Notes under the pieces: generated by a model
Database searches by the model: none
Seen by the model: only the letters and a program-made list of their open reading frames with translations
What the model was told of the DNA's origin: nothing
From: Planctomycetaceae bacterium
GTDB lineage: Bacteria > Planctomycetota > Planctomycetia > Pirellulales > Thermoguttaceae
Direction: 5' to 3'
Assembly: GCA_004556055.1 (NCBI GenBank)
Contig: SFIW01000026.1
Span: 1 to 30,333 of the forward strand
DNA: 30,333 nt
Shown: piece by piece, positions 1 to 6,959 of the stretch
Layout of the letters: every line of letters begins with the position of its first letter
Position numbering within the stretch: the stretch's first letter is position 1
Made by a program: the position numbers and the translations under genes

Positions 1-187
1 TGGACACATCAAATAATCAAAAAAATGAGGTATCAAATTTATGAAGCAAAATCCGTTAAATATGATGCCCAACAACGAGTGGGAATGATTTCAGAGGTTC
101 ATTAAAGCTCCGTAATAGCAGGACTTTTCGAGGATTAGCCCCTTCCGGAGACGTAAAGCGGCTATTCTTCATTCTTCAAAAAGAATA

Positions 188-228
188 GAGCTAACTGATT
201 ATGTTCAAGTCGGTTAGCTCTTTTTTTA
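188..228 (+). terminator. Rho-independent terminator of an unidentified upstream transcript
   Basis: An 11-bp stem (GAGCTAACTGA pairing with TCGGTTAGCTC, one G-U pair) with an 11-nt loop is followed directly by seven Ts. This is a strong intrinsic terminator reading rightward. The transcript it ends (bases 1-187) was not identified. A frame open from about 70 to 187 has no obvious start and no family I recognise. Confidence 0.8.
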
Positions 229-230
229 TT

Positions 231-518
231 GCTCGCGCGCATCCCCCGCAGGGGCTCCTCGGCGACAATTGAGCCGTCCCTCCGGGCGGACGATCTGCTC
301 TCCGCTGATCTATAGCGGGACCTACTGAAATTTCTTTGCGGAGCGTGAGTCTTGGCGTTGAGCGTGAAGTCGTCTGTTGGAGAAATCCAGCGGGGAAGAA
401 GGGGGGTCTCATTGTGTTGGACGTAAGATCGCGATCTCCTGAGAAATCTTGAAAATCAGAGAGCCATATGCAATAATACGTAAGATTCCGACAATAATGG
501 AGACGCGGCGTCTCCGTC
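231..518. other. Gene-free stretch before the decayed regulator
   Basis: No convincing coding sequence on either strand. A 73-codon frame on the minus strand (191-412) overlaps the terminator and has an arginine/proline-rich, non-protein-like composition. A perfect 8-bp inverted repeat around one base (GGAGACGC, G, GCGTCTCC; 499-515) sits immediately before the regulator remnant. Confidence 0.5.
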
Positions 519-706
519 AGTTATGACAAACTTTGGAAAATGCTTATCGTAAGAAAATGAACCGTACCAAGTTGAAGGATGCGGCGGAAAATCAATGTTT
601 TAACGAGACTGGGCGGGAATGATTTGTTTCGATGGAAAGTCTTCAAAAAATATGTCTAACCTTATCGTGTAAAATTAACGAGATAATGGATTTAGTCGAA
701 GAATAG
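519..706 (+). pseudogene. Decayed XRE-family (Cro/CI-type) helix-turn-helix regulator
   Basis: Conceptual translation in pieces resembles the small (about 65-75 aa) XRE regulators of the 'YxKLWKxL...MNRTKLxxAA...VSMESLxKICxxLxCxIxDIMDxVEE' type. Frame 519 gives SYDKLWKMLIVRK. A one-base loss in an A run (554-557) then shifts to the frame at 557, which reads MNRTKLKDAA, hits a TGA stop at 620-622, and continues FVSMESLQKICLTLSCKINE before ending at TAG (704-706). No start codon is visible upstream. A frameshift, an internal stop and a blurred recognition-helix region point to a dead gene. Such regulators often sit just upstream of cytosine methyltransferases, as here, so it was probably the control gene of the locus at 754. 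Family assignment rests on remembered consensus, not on a search. Confidence 0.62.
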
Positions 707-753
707 CAAGCCGAACGTCGAGGGAATTAGCAAAGATTAGGAGAGATTCGTTT

Positions 754-1049
754 GTGCAACGGCCTTTAACATGTGTTGAGATATGTGCAGGAGCTGGCGG
801 ACAGGCTTTGGGTCTTGCAATGGCTGGTTTTGCTCATGTGCGCTGGTCGAGTATGAAGAAGAATACTGTAGGGTTTTGAAGCTGAACCGTCCTGAATGGA
901 ACGTCGTTTGCGCCGACGTCCATGATTTTGACGGGCGTCCATATAAAGGCGTCGATTTGTTAGCCGGCGGAGTCCCTTGCCCTCCCTTCTCCATTGCTGG
1001 CAAGCGCCTCAAAGATATTTCGGATCTGCCGCTAGATTTATCCGTATAA
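754..1049 (+). pseudogene. N-terminal remnant of a C5 cytosine-specific DNA methyltransferase
   Basis: A GTG start (754) with AGGAGA eight bases upstream opens a frame reading LTCVEICAGAGGQALGLAMA, the motif I region (FxGxGG-like AdoMet site) of C5 DNA methyltransferases. After GFAHV a one-base deletion (near 838-841) shifts the frame, which then gives ALVEYEEEYCRVLKLNRP, the acidic motif II region, and GGVPCPPFSIAGKRL, containing the catalytic Pro-Cys motif IV. The frame stops at 1047-1049 after about 98 codons, whereas the family is usually 330-420 aa. Weak resemblance to the next conserved block (an EDWDLL stretch) continues in frame just past the stop, then fades. There is no target-recognition domain or motif VI-X. 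The gene cannot make a working methyltransferase. It forms a decayed restriction-modification locus with the regulator remnant upstream. Confidence 0.85.
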
Positions 1050-1327
1050 GAGGATTGGGATTTATTGATTCCTATCGTTGCGTATATCCTCGGCTTTGGA
1101 GCTTACGAAGGCTTTCAAAATAATCAAAAAGAATCGTCAACAAGGCGCGGAGTTCTTCTCAACGCCGACCGGTCGTCGTCATTATCTTTCATTTACAGCC
1201 CACGTTCGTATGATATAACGAAGGAGAATCTTCACCCTCTCAAACGCGGCGGCGGACTTTCGCGCATCCTTCGCGCGGCGAGTCGACCGCGCTCTCCGCG
1301 ATTTAACGCGCAAAAAGGCGACGTACG
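1050..1327. other. Intergenic region with residual methyltransferase similarity at most
   Basis: A 94-codon plus-strand frame (1065-1349) has low-complexity basic content after its first 20 codons and overlaps the start of the NERD gene, so it is not called. The first 40 bases may be decayed continuation of the C5 methyltransferase. No clear promoter for the NERD gene was identified. Confidence 0.4.
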
Positions 1328-2311
1328 ATGGATCTTTTCACGCAATTAACTCATTCCCTATTCCGGAGCGCGCACGGTTCGCTCATATCGTTCCCTATTT
1401 TGATTATATTGCTCTTGATTTTGATTATCGTCGGGGGCGGGCTCTTTTTCTTTTGCGCGAAAGGGTATTGGGAGAGTTCGTATCGACGCCTGACGGGGGA
1501 GTCCTTCTTAGCGGTATGGACGGATAAGGGGAAGTATGGGGAATATCTGACGTACGACGCGCTGAAGGAGTTTGAGAAGGAGGGCGCGAAGTTTTTATTC
1601 AATCTCTATGTTCCCAAGAAGAACGGGGAGACGACGGAGATCGATCTGATGATGATTAGTCGCAAGGGGATTTTCGTCTTCGAGAGTAAGAACTACGGCG
1701 GGTGGATCTTCGGGAAAGAGTCGCAACGGAACTGGACGCAGGTTCTTCCCTCGGGGAAGGGAACGCGGAAAGAGTCCTTCTACAACCCGATCATGCAGAA
1801 TCGGACGCATATCCGCAATCTCGTCGCGTTTGTCGGCGAAGAGTACCCGACGCGGTCGATCATCGTTTTTTCGGAACGCTGCGAACTCAAGGAGGTCGAC
1901 GTCGAGAGCGCGGATATACGCGTCGTGAAGCGCGACGAGCTCCGACGCGCCGTCCTTAACGTCTACCAGCGCGAGACGCAAGACCTCCTCTCCCCCGACC
2001 AGATCGAAACCGTCTACCAGCGCCTCCTCCCGTTGACTCAGGTTGGCGACGACGTCAAAGCGCGGCATATCGAGAATATCAAGAAGCGCCTGGAAGAGAA
2101 CGCCGACCATTCCGGAGAAGGGGGCTCCCAAAGAGCGCCAGCGCAATCCAAGAAGTCGCAATTAAAATCGAGCGTCGAGGCTCAACGCGTCTGTCCGAAG
2201 TGTGGGGGAACACTCGTGTTGAGGAGGGCGAAGCGCGGCGCTAACGCGGGCTCGCAGTTTTGGGGGTGCGGCAATTATCCGAAATGTCGGTATACGGAAG
2301 AGATAGAGTAA
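1328..2311 (+). CDS. Membrane-anchored NERD-domain protein with C-terminal topoisomerase-type zinc finger
   Basis: This 327-aa protein has three visible parts. A hydrophobic segment at about residues 20-44 (PILIILLLILIIVGGGLFFF) should anchor it in the membrane. A NERD (nuclease-related) domain at about 70-200 shows GEYLTYDAL, then EIDLMMISRKGIFVFESKNY, which has the spaced acidic residues and ExK signature of the PD-(D/E)xK-like fold. A C-terminal C4 zinc ribbon of the topoisomerase I type (CPKCGG...FWGCGNYPKCRY, about 288-322) probably binds nucleic acid. NERD proteins are predicted nucleases or DNA-processing factors, but the substrate is unknown. It stands alone, directly downstream of the decayed methyltransferase locus, and could be an accessory or defence-type gene. 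The ATG was chosen because it includes the membrane segment at a normal distance; no strong ribosome-binding site is seen. Domain calls are confident, function is not. Confidence 0.85.
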   Translation: MDLFTQLTHSLFRSAHGSLISFPILIILLLILIIVGGGLFFFCAKGYWESSYRRLTGESFLAVWTDKGKYGEYLTYDALKEFEKEGAKFLFNLYVPKKNGETTEIDLMMISRKGIFVFESKNYGGWIFGKESQRNWTQVLPSGKGTRKESFYNPIMQNRTHIRNLVAFVGEEYPTRSIIVFSERCELKEVDVESADIRVVKRDELRRAVLNVYQRETQDLLSPDQIETVYQRLLPLTQVGDDVKARHIENIKKRLEENADHSGEGGSQRAPAQSKKSQLKSSVEAQRVCPKCGGTLVLRRAKRGANAGSQFWGCGNYPKCRYTEEIE

Positions 2312-2382
2312 TACGGAATCGTCGAAGTCGGAAGGGACGGCGTTTCTGCGCGACGCGAAGGGGAAAAAGCGCAAGAAAACGA

Positions 2383-2402
2383 AGCGCGAGCGTAATCGCG
2401 CT
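2383..2402. terminator. Hairpin between converging genes, possible terminator
   Basis: A 7-bp perfect stem (AGCGCGA and TCGCGCT) with a 6-nt loop lies between the convergent ends of the NERD and hydrolase genes. Read on the minus strand it is followed by a T-rich run (TCGTTTTC), so it best fits termination of the hydrolase transcript. The run is imperfect. Confidence 0.4.
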
Positions 2403-2414
2403 CCCTATTCGCGA

Positions 2415-3392
2415 TCAGTAGTTTGGCATATATTTCCAGAGGTAATCTTCGAGCTTCTCCATATACGCTTGGTAGAAGAGCCGATCGTTCTGGAGCGCTT
2501 GCCCCGAATGGGGGAACTCGTAATAATCGTGCGCCGTTCCGTGTTTTGTTAGCTCGGCGACGAGTCTTCGCGCGGACTCGACGGGGCAAAGCTTATCTTT
2601 GGCGCCGTGCGCAAGGAGCGTCGCGGGGGAATCGGCGTCGACCCACATGTCGGGGGCGATTTTGCGCATCGGCGCGGAGTACGCGTCGTCGACGATCATC
2701 TCCGTCGTGATCTCTTCTCCCGAGAGACGACTGAAGAGTTTCGCCGTCCCCGAGGGCGTCGCGCCGGGAACGACTTTGGCCCAGTCTTCGTCGCGAAAGC
2801 TCGCAGGCCCCGACGTTTCAAAGACGAATTTGACAGGCGCCGGCGCGGTTTTCGCGTCCCGATACGCGTAGAGGAGGGCGAGGGTTCCCGCAGAGCTACG
2901 CCCCGTAATCGCCATTCTATCGACGGGAAAACCTCGGCGGTTCGCTTCCGCCACAACCTTAGGAATCGCGTTTTTGATCTCTTGAGACTGACGATAGACG
3001 TTCGACGTTGGGAACCCGTCGTCGTCGAGGGAATAGTCGATAACTGCGGCGACGTACCCTTTGGACGCAAACCATTGCAGAAGCTCCGCGTAGTTTTTCT
3101 TATCCTCCGACGCAACTCCGCCCGATTGCAACGCGACGACGAGTCCGTAACGGCGCCGCGTCGCGTCTTGCGGAAGATAAAGGTCGAATCGGTTCGAGTC
3201 TTTGGGCCCGTAGGAAAGGTTGCGATAGATCGCTCCGACTTCTTTCGTCGACGCGCTGTACGCCCCGCGTAGAGGGTCGGCGCTCATCTTTTGAATCGCG
3301 GAGCCGCAGAAAGAGACGAGAAAGACGGTCAAGTAGACGACGCCCCAGAGAATTTTACTTGAGACGTAACGCAAAACGCGTCGCACGGTCAT
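2415..3392 (-). CDS. Alpha/beta hydrolase with N-terminal membrane or signal segment
   Basis: This 325-aa protein starts with a basic N-terminus and a hydrophobic stretch (about residues 14-32), so it is exported or membrane-tethered. The rest is an alpha/beta hydrolase of the esterase/dienelactone hydrolase kind: GRSSAG (nucleophile elbow with the central Ser, about 165-170), an acid in LLAHGAKDKLCP (about 260-271), and the catalytic His in FPHSGQ near the C-terminus. The usual HGG oxyanion motif is replaced by LQSGG. The substrate cannot be read from the sequence; acyl or acetyl esters of carbohydrates are a guess. The ATG overlaps the TGA of a 47-codon gene upstream (ATGA) and has a strong GGAGGGG ribosome-binding site seven bases before it, so the two are translationally coupled. 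Confidence 0.82.
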   Translation of the reverse strand: MTVRRVLRYVSSKILWGVVYLTVFLVSFCGSAIQKMSADPLRGAYSASTKEVGAIYRNLSYGPKDSNRFDLYLPQDATRRRYGLVVALQSGGVASEDKKNYAELLQWFASKGYVAAVIDYSLDDDGFPTSNVYRQSQEIKNAIPKVVAEANRRGFPVDRMAITGRSSAGTLALLYAYRDAKTAPAPVKFVFETSGPASFRDEDWAKVVPGATPSGTAKLFSRLSGEEITTEMIVDDAYSAPMRKIAPDMWVDADSPATLLAHGAKDKLCPVESARRLVAELTKHGTAHDYYEFPHSGQALQNDRLFYQAYMEKLEDYLWKYMPNY

Positions 3393-3532
3393 AGAACGTC
3401 CCCTCCGAAGAGATCGCCCCCAAAAATGAGGTTCAATCCCGCGCGGACTGCGAGACGTCCAAGGATTGCGCCCGAGACCGCGCAGAGCGTCAAATTCACT
3501 ATGCGTTTGAAAAACTTAGTCGATAATTTCAT
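3389..3532 (-). CDS. Small 47-aa hydrophobic protein, translationally coupled to the hydrolase
   Basis: A 47-codon frame opens with ATG at 3532. It has GGAAGGA about ten bases upstream, and its TGA overlaps the hydrolase start codon as ATGA. The product begins with a basic stretch (MKLSTKFFKR) and continues with a hydrophobic/Gly-Ala segment (VNLTLCAVSGAILGRL), suggesting a single membrane-spanning peptide. The stop-start overlap, the correct ribosome-binding sites on both genes and the sensible amino-acid composition support a real gene. I recognise no family. It could be a small partner of the hydrolase, or a leader whose translation feeds the next gene. Confidence 0.5.
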   Translation of the reverse strand: MKLSTKFFKRIVNLTLCAVSGAILGRLAVRAGLNLIFGGDLFGGDVL

Positions 3533-3697
3533 CTTTTCTTAATCCTTCCAACGACGCGAACGTCCTCGCGTCCTAATCAGCTTTACGCGCCCGCGAAGCG
3601 TCTGAAACGCGCAGGCAAGTCTATATAACGATTATGCGGAATCGAAGAAAAGACAACACGATTTGTTCCCATTTAACGGCGGGAACAAAGGGGGGGA

Positions 3698-4459
3698 TCA
3701 CGCCGCAGGACGTTGCAAAAAGACGCGGTCGGCGTTTCCGAAAGCGACCGCGTCCGCGTAGACGGGATCGCACGACTCATAGAGGTAACGAACTCCTTCG
3801 CTTACCTCGGGGGGGCGATGATCGAGTCGATGCGAATCGGTTCCGAGGAAAGAGACGAGCTTTTCGGAGAGAAGACGCCGCGCAAAGGCGCGAACTTCCT
3901 CCTTCGGCTCTTGCGCGAGACTATACGCGTTGATTTGCAGTTCGATTTCGTCGCGATTCAGGACGGTGAAGACCGCGGGGGAACGCGAGAGGAGATCGTA
4001 GCGTTCGACGTGGGCGATCACGGGACGATATTCGGAAAATTCGAGGAAGCGTTTGACGCAAACGCAGACCGCTTTAGGGTGAATATCGCGCGGAAATTCG
4101 AGAAGGATGCGGTTAGTCCCCGCAAGGGTTTGGTAACCGCCAAGATCGAGAGCGCGAATGATAGGAGAAACGAGTTCCGGATCGCAGAAGATTTCCATCC
4201 CTGGATGAATGGCGACGTCGATTCCCTTGGAGGCGATTTGGGCTTGGAGCTGCGCGAAATGTTCGGAATATTTCGTAGCGGCGCCCCAGCTATGGGCGGT
4301 ACAGAAGACGTCGGAGACGCCTTGGTTGCGCAAGAGACGCAGAATTTCCAGGGATTCGTCGATAGCGCGCGGTCCGTCGTCGAGACCAAAGAGCGCGTGG
4401 GAATGAAGATCGACGACGCGTCGCGCGGAACCGCGATCGTCTTGACGTAACTCAGCCAT
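3698..4459 (-). CDS. CpsB/YwqE-type protein-tyrosine phosphatase (PHP domain)
   Basis: This 253-aa protein of the PHP superfamily opens with DLHSHALFGLDDGP, the metal-binding HxH-type motif typical of manganese-dependent tyrosine phosphatases CpsB, Wzb-like CapC and YwqE. Further metal or catalytic blocks are FCTAHSWGAATKYSEHF, HPGMEIFCDPE, ILLEFPRDIHPKAV, PVIAHVERYD and FLGTDSHRLDHRPPE, in the usual family order. These enzymes dephosphorylate bacterial tyrosine kinases that control exopolysaccharide or capsule assembly. No kinase or polysaccharide gene lies nearby, so the partner must be elsewhere. The start at 4459 was chosen because AGGAGG lies eight bases upstream. A longer in-frame start at 4582 would add 41 residues unlike the family. 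The start of this gene faces away from the rubrerythrin gene across an AT-rich region. Confidence 0.87.
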   Translation of the reverse strand: MAELRQDDRGSARRVVDLHSHALFGLDDGPRAIDESLEILRLLRNQGVSDVFCTAHSWGAATKYSEHFAQLQAQIASKGIDVAIHPGMEIFCDPELVSPIIRALDLGGYQTLAGTNRILLEFPRDIHPKAVCVCVKRFLEFSEYRPVIAHVERYDLLSRSPAVFTVLNRDEIELQINAYSLAQEPKEEVRAFARRLLSEKLVSFLGTDSHRLDHRPPEVSEGVRYLYESCDPVYADAVAFGNADRVFLQRPAA

Positions 4460-4789
4460 GGGTAATTCCTCCTGAACGCCTTGAATCTTAACACGAAGCC
4501 CTATCCGCGCAATACTATTTTTTTCAGAGAATTTTTGAATTTTTTGAAAAATGTCCGTAAAAATCAGTGTGAAGCCTCGCAAATGATCGATCGTCTTATT
4601 GTGGATAACGATAGTTTGATTTATTCAGTATTAATTTTCATTTTTGGACTATTTGTAGCTTAGGCGAGTTGATTTTCTGTTTTTTTTACCAATAATGTTG
4701 AGGAAACGCGCTCGCGTAGGCGCCCGCGCATGAGCGGGACGCGGCGTAAATCTATATCGTATCGACCCACCGCAAGGGAGGATTTTTAA
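4460..4789. promoter_or_regulatory. AT-rich divergent intergenic region upstream of rubrerythrin and the PHP phosphatase
   Basis: These 330 bases are much more AT-rich than the surrounding genes and separate two divergent genes, so both promoters should lie here. A weak plus-strand candidate is TTGATT with ATAATG 17 bases later (about 4670-4698). No tRNA, riboswitch or clear operator was recognised. Confidence 0.4.
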
Positions 4790-5431
4790 ATGGCGAAATA
4801 TAAGTGCAAAGTCTGCGGCGAAATCTTTGAAGTGAAAGACGGCGAAACTCCGGTTTGTCCGCGTTGCAAGGCTCAGGGAGATAAGTTGGCGCAGACGACG
4901 AAGTACGCTGGAACGCAGACGGAGAAGAACCTTGAAGCGGCGTTCGCGGGCGAATCTGGCGCGCGCAACAAGTATACGTATTTCGCGTCGGTCGCGAAGA
5001 AGGAAGGATACGAGCAGATTTCGGCGCTCTTCCTCAAGACGGCGGAGAACGAACGCGAGCACGCGAAGATGTGGTTCAAGGAGCTCAACGGAATCGGCAA
5101 GACGGACGCGAACCTTCTCGCCGCCGCCGAGGGTGAGAATTACGAGTGGACCGACATGTACGAAGGATTCGCGAAGACGGCGGAAGAAGAAGGGTTCGTC
5201 GAGCTCGCCGCGAAGTTCCGCCTTGTCGCCGCGATTGAAAAGCGTCATGAAGAGCGCTATCGCGCGTTATTGAAGAACGTCCAGACGGCTGCGGTCTTCG
5301 AGAAGAGCGAAGTCAAGATCTGGGAATGTCGCAACTGCGGTCACATCGTCGTCGGGACGAAGGCGCCCGAGATTTGCCCGACCTGCGCGCATCCGCAGAG
5401 CTACTTCGAAATCGCCGCTGAAAACTATTGA
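4790..5431 (+). CDS. Rubrerythrin with rubredoxin-like domains at both ends
   Basis: This 213-aa protein has three parts: an N-terminal rubredoxin-like zinc/iron site (CKVCG at residues 6-10 and CPRCK about 23-27), a ferritin-like di-iron four-helix domain (about 40-165, with EKNLEAAFAGESGARNKY, AENEREHAKMWF, EEEGFVELAAKF and AIEKRHEERY supplying the Glu and His ligands), and a second rubredoxin-like domain (CRNCG and CPTC, about 180-210). Rubrerythrins reduce hydrogen peroxide in the cytoplasm of anaerobes and microaerophiles. Most have a single rubredoxin domain at one end, and the two-ended form is less common. A clear GGGAGGA lies seven bases before the ATG. A terminator follows, so it is probably monocistronic. 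The assignment is secure; which electron donor it uses is unknown. Confidence 0.95.
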   Translation: MAKYKCKVCGEIFEVKDGETPVCPRCKAQGDKLAQTTKYAGTQTEKNLEAAFAGESGARNKYTYFASVAKKEGYEQISALFLKTAENEREHAKMWFKELNGIGKTDANLLAAAEGENYEWTDMYEGFAKTAEEEGFVELAAKFRLVAAIEKRHEERYRALLKNVQTAAVFEKSEVKIWECRNCGHIVVGTKAPEICPTCAHPQSYFEIAAENY

Positions 5432-5465
5432 TTCGTCGCGATTTACGAAGCGATCGCCTAATAAA

Positions 5466-5503
5466 AAGACGCCCGAGCGTAAGCCCTGGGCGTCTTGTGT
5501 TTT
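5466..5503 (+). terminator. Terminator between rubrerythrin and the converging flavin-fold gene
   Basis: A 9-bp perfect stem, AAGACGCCC with GGGCGTCTT and a 13-nt loop, is followed by GTGTTTT. It also has an A-run on its left side, so it may act in both directions between the converging genes. Confidence 0.75.
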
Positions 5504-5532
5504 CACGCGGCGTCGGAAAGTTGGCGGGGAGA

Positions 5533-5928
5533 TTAGAACTGATAAGGCGCCTGACCGTCGTTGAGGCTTAGCGCGCCGCTGGGGTTGGCGAGATAGAAGA
5601 CCTTGAAGTTCGGATTGAGGACGCTTTCGAAGGCGCCTTTGACGTAAGGGGTGGCGAGGCACGCTTCTTTGACGGCGACATTTTCTTCAAAAACCGCTTT
5701 TCCGGAGACGCGGCACCATTCGTTCTGAGGCGTGCAAACGCAGATTTCAACCTCGGGGTGAGTTTGCAGTTCCGCGTAAACTTCTTTCTGCGCGTCCGCG
5801 CTGAACCAAAGCTTTCCGTCCTTTTCGCCGGGGAAGACGAAGGGACGACACTTCGGCGCGCCGTCGCGACCGATAGTCGCAAGGAACACGATCGGATGGG
5901 CGGTTAAAAACTCGACAACTTTCTTCAT
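5533..5928 (-). CDS. Pyridoxamine 5'-phosphate oxidase-fold (FMN-binding split barrel) protein
   Basis: This 131-aa protein has the split-barrel signature of the PNPOx-like family: FLTAHPIVFLATIGRDGAPK at the N-terminus, RPFVFPGEKDGKLWFSADAQ, HPEVEICVCTPQNEWCRVSG in the middle, and AFESVLNPNFKVFYLANPSG near the end. These small proteins bind FMN or related cofactors as homodimers and are often annotated as NimC/NimA-like or general flavin reductases. The precise substrate is not predictable. It is not the true pdxH, which is longer and has different active-site residues. The start at 5928 was chosen for the GAGG six bases before; an upstream in-frame ATG at 5940 has no such site. The gene converges on rubrerythrin, sharing a terminator. 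Confidence 0.82.
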   Translation of the reverse strand: MKKVVEFLTAHPIVFLATIGRDGAPKCRPFVFPGEKDGKLWFSADAQKEVYAELQTHPEVEICVCTPQNEWCRVSGKAVFEENVAVKEACLATPYVKGAFESVLNPNFKVFYLANPSGALSLNDGQAPYQF

Positions 5929-5940
5929 TGTAGGCCTCAT

Positions 5941-6393
5941 GACAGAATGGAAAATAGAACGCGGCGCGAACTTCCACGCGCGGCGTCATTATACAAAAGC
6001 GCGCGCGTCAAGACAAGCGTTTTTCTTTTCTTGTCCAGAGGAGATTCTCCGAAGAATCCCCTCCCTCTTGAAATGATTTTCCACTCTATTGCCTTGCGCG
6101 CCTTTTCACGTTTCTGGAGAGACCCCGGCGTCGTTCGATCTACCCGCGCTAAATCCTTGTTGCGATGAAGCAAATTGACGTTTTTTAACAAATCTCTGCG
6201 GAAATTCATTCTCGGCGCGGATTTAAGGAGGATAACTGGAGGAATAACGCATACGTCAAGATAGAGAATCGGGGCCGATTCTTTCTTCCCATTCCCCCAT
6301 TCTGAGACGTTCTAATTCTGATATACTGGCGATTAAAACGCGTAAGTAGAGGCGGCGCGTTTTGAAAGAACCTTGAAATAGGAGACGTTGAAA
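5941..6393. other. Gene-free region upstream of the macro-domain gene
   Basis: About 450 bases lie between the divergent flavin-fold and macro-domain genes. An inverted repeat AGAATCGG-GG-CCGATTCT (6265-6282) followed by TTCTTCC could be a weak terminator or an operator. A possible -10 box TATACT lies at about 6322, with no good -35. Two purine-rich ribosome-binding-like stretches near 6226-6243 are not followed by a start codon. No RNA gene was recognised. Confidence 0.4.
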
Positions 6394-6924
6394 ATGCAAA
6401 TACGCGCTATTATGAGCGACATTACGAAGTTATCGGACGTGGACGCGATCGTCAACGCGGCGAATCGTTCTCTCTTGGGGGGCGGCGGAGTCGACGGGGC
6501 GATCCATCGCGCCGCAGGGCCCCTGCTGGTCAAGGAATGCGCGACGCTCGGGGGATGCTCGACGGGGAGCGCGAAGATCACGAAAGGGTACAATCTTCCG
6601 TGCGGATACGTGATTCACGCGGTCGGGCCCGTCTGGAGTGGAGGGGACGGCGAGGAAGAAGAGAAGCTTCTTCGATCGTGCTATTTTGAATCGCTGAAGA
6701 TCGCGCGCGAACGCAAGCTGCGCAAGATCGCGTTTCCGTCGATCTCCACCGGCGTCTATCGCTTTCCGTTAGATCGGGCGGCACCCGCAGCCGTCGACGC
6801 GGTTCTCGAATTTGCCCGACTCTATCCGACCGCGTTCGATCTCGTCGAATGGGCGCTGATCGACGACGCGACTTACAACGCCTACCGCGACGCGATCGCC
6901 GACGCGACAGGGGGCTCATGCTAA
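6394..6924 (+). CDS. Macro-domain protein (O-acetyl-ADP-ribose deacetylase / ADP-ribosyl hydrolase family)
   Basis: This 176-aa single-domain protein is close in length to stand-alone bacterial macro domains. It has the hallmark blocks: SDITKLSDVDAIVNAANRSL with the Asn-Ala-Ala-Asn ADP-ribose-binding motif, LLGGGGVDGAIHRAAG (the GGGGVD loop typical of the MacroD/YmdB class), GSAKITKGYNLPCGYVIHAV, and FPSISTGVYRFPLDRAA (phosphate-binding loop). Such enzymes remove ADP-ribose from acidic side chains or hydrolyse O-acetyl-ADP-ribose in the cytoplasm. ATG at 6394 was chosen because AGGAG lies nine bases before it; a TTG six bases upstream is too close to that site. A YitT-family gene follows after 35 bases on the same strand, so co-transcription is likely. 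Confidence 0.93.
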   Translation: MQIRAIMSDITKLSDVDAIVNAANRSLLGGGGVDGAIHRAAGPLLVKECATLGGCSTGSAKITKGYNLPCGYVIHAVGPVWSGGDGEEEEKLLRSCYFESLKIARERKLRKIAFPSISTGVYRFPLDRAAPAAVDAVLEFARLYPTAFDLVEWALIDDATYNAYRDAIADATGGSC

Positions 6925-6959
6925 TCTATTAAAGAGCGACGCAACTAGGATATAAGATA

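Noticed and set aside
110..160. Possible tRNA or tmRNA T-arm around TTTTCGAGGATTAGCCCC
   Set aside because: No matching acceptor or anticodon stem and no CCA-type 3' end nearby.
1065..1349. 94-codon frame between the methyltransferase remnant and the NERD gene
   Set aside because: No ribosome-binding site, basic low-complexity content, overlaps the NERD start.
5533..5928. True pdxH (PNP oxidase) linked to the B6 operon
   Set aside because: The protein is far shorter than PdxH and lies 10 kb from pdxST; it fits the general flavin split-barrel family better.
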